This document shows, piece by piece, positions 46,110-52,351 of a DNA stretch of 64,000 nt. How positions within the stretch are numbered: the first letter of the stretch is position 1; each line of letters starts with the position of its first letter. Made by a program: the position numbers and the translations under genes. The notes beneath the pieces were generated by a model, which was not told where the DNA came from, ran no database searches, and was given only the letters and a program-made list of their open reading frames with translations. Origin of the DNA: Oceanihabitans iliipiscarium (lineage in GTDB: Bacteria > Bacteroidota > Bacteroidia > Flavobacteriales > Flavobacteriaceae); assembly GCF_042686125.1 (NCBI RefSeq), contig NZ_JBHUOV010000007.1:238726-302725 (forward strand), in the 5' to 3' direction.

Positions 46110-46373
46110 ATGAAAGTATCAGTTTGGGACACATACGTTAGAAGAGAAGATGGCAAAACCATGCATTTTGACATTCTAGTTCCTCATCATTTAGATGACC
46201 AATCTATAATATTTAATTATGGAGATTTGTATTTAAGTCAAAAACCATTTAAAACGAATAGCCTTTCAACTCAAGAATGTAAATTATGTCATATTGAACA
46301 GGCTACACCTCAAATAATTGAAGACATTAATAAAAAAGGATTTTCAATTATTGAAATGGAAAATTGTATTTAA
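46110..46373 (+). CDS. DUF2024 family protein
   Basis: An 87-residue protein of the DUF2024 family: MKVSVWDTYVRREDGKTMHFDILVP at the start, then CKLCHIE, a CxxC motif near residues 62-65, and EDINKKGFSIIEMENC at the end. The biochemical role is unknown. Its pairing with a CPVC redox protein suggests a thiol- or metal-linked function, by inference. Confidence 0.88.
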   Translation: MKVSVWDTYVRREDGKTMHFDILVPHHLDDQSIIFNYGDLYLSQKPFKTNSLSTQECKLCHIEQATPQIIEDINKKGFSIIEMENCI

Positions 46374-46408
46374 GTTTTTTTGATTAATATAATTAGGATT
46401 ACTAACTT

Positions 46409-46443
46409 AGCTTGTTAAGACATTATCTTAACAAGCTTTTTTT
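46409..46443 (+). promoter_or_regulatory. Perfect 12-bp inverted repeat abutting MarR start
   Basis: AGCTTGTTAAGA (46409-46420), five-base spacer, then TCTTAACAAGCT (46426-46437), followed by seven T and immediately the ATG of the MarR gene at 46444. It looks both like an intrinsic terminator for the DUF2024 unit and like a MarR-type operator. The two readings are not exclusive. Confidence 0.75.
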
Positions 46444-47049
46444 ATGACTAAGAGTGCATTCAATATCAAGCAACAAGAAACCAACTTAACGAGTAAAATA
46501 GTGGTTGGATTAGAACGTGTTTCAGAAGCCTTTAAGGTTTTACTTTGGGAACACGCTAAAGCTATTGGTTTAAGCCCTATTCAAATTCAGATATTAATTT
46601 TTATTGCTCATCATAAGCAAGAATACTGTAATGTAAGTCATTTTGCTCAAGAGTTTAATGTGACTAAACCAACTATAAGCGATGCTGTTAAAGTCTTAGT
46701 CAATAAAGGGTTTGTAGTTAAAGAGTATTCGTCAACCGACAGTAGAAGGTATTCTGTTTTCTTGTCAGACATTGGTCAGGATATTGTTTCTCAAACGGAA
46801 GGATTTGCTAATCCTATTCAGAAAGAACTCAATAAGATTAATCATTCAGATTTAGAAATGCTTTACAAATCAATAACCAATCTTATATATGGTTTAAATA
46901 AAACAGGACAACTAAGTGTACAGCGTATGTGTTATTCGTGCAAGTTTTATGAGAGCATTAATAAAAATCATTTTTGCCATTACTTGAATCAAAAATTAAA
47001 TGACAAAGATATTCGAGTAGATTGTGCAGAATTTGAACTAAATAAATAA
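46444..47049 (+). CDS. MarR family regulator with C-terminal Cys cluster
   Basis: A 201-residue MarR-type regulator. The winged helix covers residues 40-115 (LSPIQIQILIFIAHHKQEYCNVSHFAQEFNVTKPTISDAVKVLVNKGFV, then the wing). An extension after residue 160 carries Cys163, Cys166, Cys178, His179 and Cys194 (RMCYSCKFYE ... HFCHYL ... DCAEF), a likely zinc or redox site not found in ordinary MarR proteins. The start codon directly follows a perfect palindrome. The preceding genes encode a CPVC protein and a CxxC protein, so a thiol/redox regulon is plausible. Confidence 0.9.
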   Translation: MTKSAFNIKQQETNLTSKIVVGLERVSEAFKVLLWEHAKAIGLSPIQIQILIFIAHHKQEYCNVSHFAQEFNVTKPTISDAVKVLVNKGFVVKEYSSTDSRRYSVFLSDIGQDIVSQTEGFANPIQKELNKINHSDLEMLYKSITNLIYGLNKTGQLSVQRMCYSCKFYESINKNHFCHYLNQKLNDKDIRVDCAEFELNK

Positions 47050-47092
47050 CATTTTTAGTATCTTTCATTTTCATTAAAGCGATTATTATTTC

Positions 47093-48013
47093 ATGGTTCA
47101 TGGTACACATAATGCTATTGAAGATAGCAGAAATAAGGACATTAAAATTTATATTAATGGCGAATTTTTTAATCGAGAGAATGCTAAAATATCAGTATTA
47201 GATAGTGGTTATCTCGTAGGTGATGGTATTTGGGAAGCATTACGCTTACATCATGGTGTTTTGGTCTTCTTAAAAGATCACTTAGATAGATTATGGCAAT
47301 CTGCTGCTACTATTGGTATGACATTTCCTTTTTCTCGTGAAGAACTCATCGCTGAAGTCTGGAAAACTCTCAATGTAAATAACATGCAAGATCATGTGCA
47401 TGTGCGTATCATGATTACAAGAGGATTAAAAAAAACACCTTCTCAAGATCCTCGTCTTACGATTTCTGGACCAAATGTGGTGATTCTTCCAGAGTATAAA
47501 AAAGCTTCAACCGAAAGCAAAGAAAAAGGAATTACTCTTTTTACGAGTACCATTCGTCGTGGCTCACCAGATTACCTCGACCCTAGGTTGAATTGCCACA
47601 GTAAACTTCATGAAGTACAAGCACTAATTCAAGCTATTGAAGCTGGAGCCGATGAAGCCTTAATGTTAGATATACATGGTTTTGTATCGACGTGTAATGC
47701 GACTAATTTCTTTATCATTAAAGATGGGGAAGTATGGACATCTACTGGACAATACTGTATGAACGGGATTACGAGAGCTAAAGTTATTCAAGTGTGTCAT
47801 GAAAATAATATCGTGTGTCACCAAAAGAATTTTTCATTGTTTGATGTTTATGGTGCAGATGAAGCTTTTGTAACAGGAACCTTTGGAGGATTAACTCCAG
47901 TCACCAAAATAGATGGTCGTCAAATAGGAGAAAAGCCTTTTGGAGATACTACTAGAATTTTAAGTGGTTTATATCAAAGTTTAATTGAAAGAGAAGTACA
48001 AAACAATGGCTAA
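47093..48013 (+). CDS. Class IV aminotransferase (branched-chain/D-amino acid type)
   Basis: A 306-residue PLP enzyme of fold type IV: YINGEFFNRENAKISVLDSGYLVGDGIWEALRLHHG at the start, then the PLP-lysine region LNCHSKLHEVQALIQA, EALMLDIHGFVSTCNATNFFI and VTGTFGGLTPVTKIDGRQIG. It should transfer amino groups between amino and keto acids; the sequence fits branched-chain or D-amino-acid members equally. It overlaps the following sulfotransferase-like gene by 8 bp. Confidence 0.9.
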   Translation: MVHGTHNAIEDSRNKDIKIYINGEFFNRENAKISVLDSGYLVGDGIWEALRLHHGVLVFLKDHLDRLWQSAATIGMTFPFSREELIAEVWKTLNVNNMQDHVHVRIMITRGLKKTPSQDPRLTISGPNVVILPEYKKASTESKEKGITLFTSTIRRGSPDYLDPRLNCHSKLHEVQALIQAIEAGADEALMLDIHGFVSTCNATNFFIIKDGEVWTSTGQYCMNGITRAKVIQVCHENNIVCHQKNFSLFDVYGADEAFVTGTFGGLTPVTKIDGRQIGEKPFGDTTRILSGLYQSLIEREVQNNG

Positions 48014-48731
48014 TATTAAACGTATATGCTTGTGGTCTGGTCCACGAAATATTTCTACAACATTAATGTATGCCTTTGCTCAAAGACAAGATACTAAAGT
48101 GTTTGATGAACCATTATATGCGTATTATTTAAGTAATACAAGTGCTATAGCATATCATCCAGGAACTCAAGATATTTTGAATAGTTTAGAGCATGATGGT
48201 AAAAAGGTGATTGCAAAAATGATGTCTAATCAGGAAAAGCCTGTACTGTTTTTTAAAAATATGACGCATCATCTTTTAGATTTAAATCGAGATTTTATGA
48301 AAGAAGTCTATAATGTGATTTTAACTCGTGATCCTGTAGAAATGCTTCCTTCTTTCGATAAAGTTATTCAAAACCCTTCAATTGAAGATGTTGGCTACGC
48401 CAATCATACAGAATTATTAAACTATTTTGAAACCCATCAGATTCAACCTATCGTTTTAGATTCAAAACGCGTCTTATTAAATCCGAAGAAAGTATTAACC
48501 GAGTTATGTGAATTTATCGGCATTCCTTTTAATGATAATATGTTGCATTGGGAAGCTGGACCACGAGTAGAAGATGGTACTTGGGCCAAATTTTGGTATG
48601 CAAACATTCATAAATCTACAGGATTTTTAGAATATAAACCTAAAACAGAACCCTTTCCGAAGCATTTAAAACCCTTATTAAACGAGTGCTTACCTCATTA
48701 TAATAAATTACTAAAATATGCCATAGGTTAA
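48006..48731 (+). CDS. Sulfotransferase-like P-loop protein
   Basis: A 241-residue protein with the PAPS/P-loop-like N terminus WSGPRNISTTLMYAFAQR, then FDEPLYAYYL and the second motif NVILTRDPVEMLPSF, as in the sulfotransferase fold. The donor and acceptor are unknown. The ATG at 48006 gives an 8-bp overlap with the aminotransferase gene; an in-frame ATG at 47985 would add seven residues. Confidence 0.85.
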   Translation: MANIKRICLWSGPRNISTTLMYAFAQRQDTKVFDEPLYAYYLSNTSAIAYHPGTQDILNSLEHDGKKVIAKMMSNQEKPVLFFKNMTHHLLDLNRDFMKEVYNVILTRDPVEMLPSFDKVIQNPSIEDVGYANHTELLNYFETHQIQPIVLDSKRVLLNPKKVLTELCEFIGIPFNDNMLHWEAGPRVEDGTWAKFWYANIHKSTGFLEYKPKTEPFPKHLKPLLNECLPHYNKLLKYAIG

Positions 48732-48783
48732 AATTGTTTTAAACTGGCTTTAAAAGGAACAATTTTTGAGTATCTTTCTTGCA

Positions 48784-50040
48784 ATGAAAAAACTAATAAC
48801 ACTCTTATTAATACTGTTTGTAACCCAAACATTTGCATCGTATATATTAATTCCTATGGATGCCGAAAGCCAGAAAAACCATTTAAAAGCTTACGGAATT
48901 ACCTATTGGACACTTAATAACCAACTAAAAGTAAAATGGTTACTTAATTATCGTGGAGGTTCTTTTCTTTTGCCAGACAGCGATGAGATTCAGCGTGAAT
49001 GTCAGATACGTGGAGTCTCTTTTGAAGTACTCTCTGATGCTAAAGCAGAAAGTATCCTTGAAGAAATAAGTAGTCCAAGTAAAAATATGGAAGCTGTAGT
49101 TTTAGAAAAAGCACCAAAAGTTGCAGTGTATTCACCAAAAGGGAAACAGCCTTGGGATGATGCCGTTACTATGGTGTTAACTTATGCCGAAATTCCTTAC
49201 GAAACCATATACGATGAAGAGGTTTTAAATGATGGATTGATATTGTTTGATTGGTTGCATTTACACCACGAAGATTTTACAGGACAATATGGTAAATTTT
49301 ATCGCATGTACCGAACAGCTGCTTGGTATATAGAAGAAAAAAAAGAAGCTGAGGCGTTAGCCAATAGATTAGGCTACTCTAAAGTTTCTGAAGAAAAGCT
49401 AGATGTCGCTCTAAAAATTAGAGATTATGTGATTGGTGGCGGATTTATGTTTGCCATGTGTAGTGCTACAGATAGCTTTGATATTGCTCTTTCTGCTCAA
49501 GGCATCGATATTTGTGAAGCCATGTTTGATGGCGATGGAAGCGAAGCCAATTATCAAAATAAAATAGATTATAGTAAAACATTTGCATTTACAGATTATA
49601 CACTTGAGCAAAGTCCGAATATCTACGAATTTTCTACTATCGATATGACGCAAAAAAGACGTATTCCTAAAACAACCGACTATTTTACGCTCATGGATTT
49701 TTCAGCAAAATGGGATCCAATCCCAACAATGTTATGTCAAAATCATACCGCTTTAGTTAAAGGCTTTATGGGACAAACCACTTCGTTTACTCGAGATCAA
49801 ATTAAGAGCAATGTTTTGGTCATGGGCGAAAATAAAACCAATGGCGAAGCTAAATATATCCACGGCATAAAAGGTAAAGGCTTTTTTACTTTTTACGGAG
49901 GTCACGACCCTGAAGATTATACACATAGAGTAGGTGACCCAAAAACTGAACTAGAGTTGTATCCTACGTCTCCTGGATATCGACTCATTTTAAACAATGT
50001 ATTGTTTCCAGCTGCACGTAAAAAGAAACAGAAGACTTAG
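48784..50040 (+). CDS. Exported protein of the flavobacterial 'asparagine synthetase B' group
   Basis: A 418-residue protein with a signal peptide of about 17 residues (LLILFVTQTFA). The conserved start of the mature protein, YILIPMDAESQKNHLKAYGITYWTLN, marks a family often labelled asparagine synthetase B in flavobacterial genomes. I see no glutamine-amidotransferase Cys2 nor the SGGxDS ATP motif, and the protein is exported, so that name is doubtful. The C-terminal half (HDPEDYTHRVGDP, SPGYRLILNNVLFPAA) suggests a large-enzyme or glutamine-amidotransferase-like fold. The ATG at 48784 starts the signal peptide. Confidence 0.75.
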   Translation: MKKLITLLLILFVTQTFASYILIPMDAESQKNHLKAYGITYWTLNNQLKVKWLLNYRGGSFLLPDSDEIQRECQIRGVSFEVLSDAKAESILEEISSPSKNMEAVVLEKAPKVAVYSPKGKQPWDDAVTMVLTYAEIPYETIYDEEVLNDGLILFDWLHLHHEDFTGQYGKFYRMYRTAAWYIEEKKEAEALANRLGYSKVSEEKLDVALKIRDYVIGGGFMFAMCSATDSFDIALSAQGIDICEAMFDGDGSEANYQNKIDYSKTFAFTDYTLEQSPNIYEFSTIDMTQKRRIPKTTDYFTLMDFSAKWDPIPTMLCQNHTALVKGFMGQTTSFTRDQIKSNVLVMGENKTNGEAKYIHGIKGKGFFTFYGGHDPEDYTHRVGDPKTELELYPTSPGYRLILNNVLFPAARKKKQKT

Positions 50041-50048
50041 TCTATTTT

Positions 50049-50151
50049 GGGCGTTCCTCTACGTCGCTTTAGCGTCGCAGAGTCAGGCTTTCCGTTATAT
50101 CTTTTTATACTTAAAAAAGCATAAAAAGGATGCCACTTCAATCCTTAACGC
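50049..50151 (+). repeat. Interspersed intergenic repeat, copy 1
   Basis: Ordered blocks GGGCGTTCC, a variable hairpin (12-base arms, CTCTACGTCGCT/AGCGTCGCAGAG with two mismatches), CAGGCTTTCC, a second hairpin formed by ATCTTTTTAT/ATAAAAAGGAT, GATGCC, and the end CAATCCTTAACGC. The same blocks occur at 63707-63793 with a different first hairpin. It lies between two convergent-looking plus genes, outside any ORF, and resembles a mobile or REP-like element common in Flavobacteria. Confidence 0.85.
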
Positions 50152-50204
50152 AATCTATTCCAATTCTTTTTGGTAACTTTAATTCGTATAAAACAATTTA
50201 AAAT

Positions 50205-50483
50205 ATGGCAACTAAAGAAATCATCTTAAATAAAATCCAAATCTTAATTACCAATAATTTTAAATCGCCAGAAGAGGCTTTTAACTTTTTTGATCAAGAT
50301 GGAAGCGGAAAATTGTCTAAAAATGAAATTGTAAAGCTGCTTAAAGACGCAGAAATAAGCGGATTTATTCGTGGGTTGGTCGCTACAAAACTTATAGAAG
50401 GTTACGATAAAGATGGAGATGAGTTAATTAGTTGGGAAGAGTTTAAGTTTGCTATAGACGAAATTACAGACGAGAGTAAATAA
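50205..50483 (+). CDS. EF-hand domain protein
   Basis: A 92-residue cytoplasmic protein with a pair of canonical EF hands: DQDGSGKLSKNE near residues 27-38 and DKDGDELISWEE near 66-77, each with the 1-3-5-12 acidic pattern. It should bind two calcium ions. The target is unknown. Its stop is one base from the stop of the first convergent gene of the accessory operon. Confidence 0.92.
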   Translation: MATKEIILNKIQILITNNFKSPEEAFNFFDQDGSGKLSKNEIVKLLKDAEISGFIRGLVATKLIEGYDKDGDELISWEEFKFAIDEITDESK

Positions 50484-50484
50484 T

Positions 50485-51168
50485 TTAAAATTTAAGCTGA
50501 ACAAAAACCGCATTACCAGCAAACTTTACATCAAGGACTAACGCTTTACTATTTTTTTTCCAGGCTTTATCTGCATTATTTGGTCCAGTAGCATTTCCAT
50601 TAGCATAGTTTCTATATGTGTTTCTATTCATTGTTGTGTTTTGTACAACATCGCCTTTTTCAGGAAGCATATCAACTGAAGTAATTTCACCATCTTCACG
50701 ATATATTAAATCAAATACACGATCTGATACAATACGACTATCATTTTTTCTTCCGCAAAAAAGCCATACTGTCTTTCCCTCTGTGTCATTAGACTTTATA
50801 TTTTCTAAAGCAATGCTTCGGTATTCATCTTTGGCTTCAGGTTTACCTTGGTGCATAATATAATTTAAATAGGAAGTGGTGTTTTTGGCTGCCATCGTTT
50901 GATTCCAAAAACCTATAGGTGTTTGACTCTTGCTTAGTTTATCTACCACCTCTTGAAGCGAATCGTTTTTCTTTTTAATGTCTAATAATTGCTCTTCAAT
51001 CGTTTGGCCTTGTTCTGAAATTGTGTGGTCTTTCTGTTTCTTTTCTTTCTCGCTGTTTAAGGCATAGGCCATAAACGCAATAATTAATACAACAAAAGCA
51101 ATGTAAAGGACACGACTGCCTTTATCCTTTTTTTCTATCTCTTTTATTTTCTCGTCAATACGTTTCAT
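50485..51168 (-). CDS. Membrane coiled-coil protein of the TIR/caspase operon
   Basis: A 227-residue protein with one membrane helix at 19-37 (VLYIAFVVLIIAFMAYAL), a coiled coil at about 40-80 (EQGQTIEEQLLDIKKKNDSLQEVVDKLS), and a C-terminal domain of about 140 residues ending in hydrophobic strands (KALVLDVKFAGNAVFVQLKF). I recognise no family for that domain. It is the last of five minus-strand genes, 10 bp after the TIR gene. It may anchor or scaffold the complex; that is inference. Confidence 0.78.
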   Translation of the reverse strand: MKRIDEKIKEIEKKDKGSRVLYIAFVVLIIAFMAYALNSEKEKKQKDHTISEQGQTIEEQLLDIKKKNDSLQEVVDKLSKSQTPIGFWNQTMAAKNTTSYLNYIMHQGKPEAKDEYRSIALENIKSNDTEGKTVWLFCGRKNDSRIVSDRVFDLIYREDGEITSVDMLPEKGDVVQNTTMNRNTYRNYANGNATGPNNADKAWKKNSKALVLDVKFAGNAVFVQLKF

Positions 51169-51178
51169 ATTAATTGGT

Positions 51179-52057
51179 TTAAACAGCTATATATTTATCA
51201 AACTCGTTATTGAAATCATTTATTTCTTTTTCCGTTAGTTTATTTATAACTCGCGTTAAGCGTTCTCTTTTAATTTTTAACAAGTCTAAGAGTTCAATGT
51301 TTTTTGATCTTTTAGTATTACTTCCGTAAGGTTTTATAGACAAAAGATTCAACATTAAGCAGCCTACTATAGTCTTCCATCCACCACCAACTAACCATTC
51401 GTATGACAATGAAAAATCTGATTTAATTAAATACAATACAACTAATAAACTAATGCTGCTAAAAGCTAAAGCTGCAATTAGTTTCCAGTTTTTTTTAATG
51501 GCTTTTTGATGCATAATGATAGCGCGATCAATCTCTGCTTCTGAAATTAATAAATCTTCTAAGTTTTCAGTATTAGTCTTTGTAATATGCTCTGTGGTTT
51601 GTTCTTGAGGTTTTGGTGGAGCTTCGGAGACACCAATTAAGGACAATACATTTTTTAAATTTGAAGTTGCAGTTGCTTGGAGTCCGAGAAAATTTAATAT
51701 ATCACCAATAGCTTTATCAGGATTATTAAGAAGATCGGCATATTGTCTGCGTTTCCAGCGCATTGGAAGATCACATTCTTTAATAAGAATAGGGACAAAT
51801 TTCTTGTCAGTACTTATCGCAATAGAAACTTCATCTTGTACATTAGGCGATTCTACAGACGTTGGTGATAGAATAAGCATCACAGTGTCTGATTTTTCTA
51901 AGGCTTCCTCAATAGCATTATCCCAGTTTTCACCTAGTCCAATACCTAATTGATCAATCCATACGTTTGCACCTAACTTTTTTAACTCTTCAGTGAAACT
52001 TACTGCAAATGGTCTATCCTTACTTGAATAGCTTACAAATATTGATTCAGTACTCAT
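51179..52057 (-). CDS. TIR domain protein with two membrane helices
   Basis: A 292-residue protein. Residues 4-110 are a bacterial TIR domain: IFVSYSSKDRPFAVSFTEELKKLGANVWIDQ, GENWDNAIEEALEKSDTVMLILSPTSVES, with Glu76 (NVQDEV) at the position of the catalytic glutamate of NAD-cleaving TIR enzymes. After a linker, two membrane helices (about 191-212 and 221-242) and a basic C-terminal helix follow. It is either an effector that degrades NAD when clustered at the membrane, or an adaptor. It is the fourth gene of the operon, 50 bp after the PGDYG-like ORF. Confidence 0.9.
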   Translation of the reverse strand: MSTESIFVSYSSKDRPFAVSFTEELKKLGANVWIDQLGIGLGENWDNAIEEALEKSDTVMLILSPTSVESPNVQDEVSIAISTDKKFVPILIKECDLPMRWKRRQYADLLNNPDKAIGDILNFLGLQATATSNLKNVLSLIGVSEAPPKPQEQTTEHITKTNTENLEDLLISEAEIDRAIIMHQKAIKKNWKLIAALAFSSISLLVVLYLIKSDFSLSYEWLVGGGWKTIVGCLMLNLLSIKPYGSNTKRSKNIELLDLLKIKRERLTRVINKLTEKEINDFNNEFDKYIAV

Positions 52058-52107
52058 TTAAATTAAGAACATTAATTAATAGCCTTCTAAAGGTACGATA
52101 AAATTAA

Positions 52108-52335
52108 TTATTCTACGATATTATAAGTTTTATCAAATATTTCTTGATCACAAGGGTAAAGTTCACCGTCTATTCCAACCATAAGCCAATCGCCTTTTTT
52201 TCCTGTTAAAACACCTTCTAGTGTTTCAACTTCAAAGGGTTCATTCATTTGATAGCATTGAATAACAATGGGTTTTTTCCTTGCGTTTTTAAATTCTAAT
52301 TCTGGAAGATGTTTTGAATTGAATTTAATCATCAT
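52108..52335 (-). CDS. PGDYG-like small protein
   Basis: A 75-residue protein with the pattern KKPIVIQCYQMNEPFEVETLEGVLTGKKGDWLMVGIDGELYPCDQEIFDKTY. It resembles the small PGDYG-type proteins known from phages and mobile regions (basic start, GDW, then DGELYPC and a final KTY). Their biochemical role is unknown. It lies 16 bp after the caspase gene and 50 bp before the TIR gene in the same operon. Confidence 0.75.
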   Translation of the reverse strand: MMIKFNSKHLPELEFKNARKKPIVIQCYQMNEPFEVETLEGVLTGKKGDWLMVGIDGELYPCDQEIFDKTYNIVE

Positions 52336-52351
52336 TTAATTTTTAAATAAT

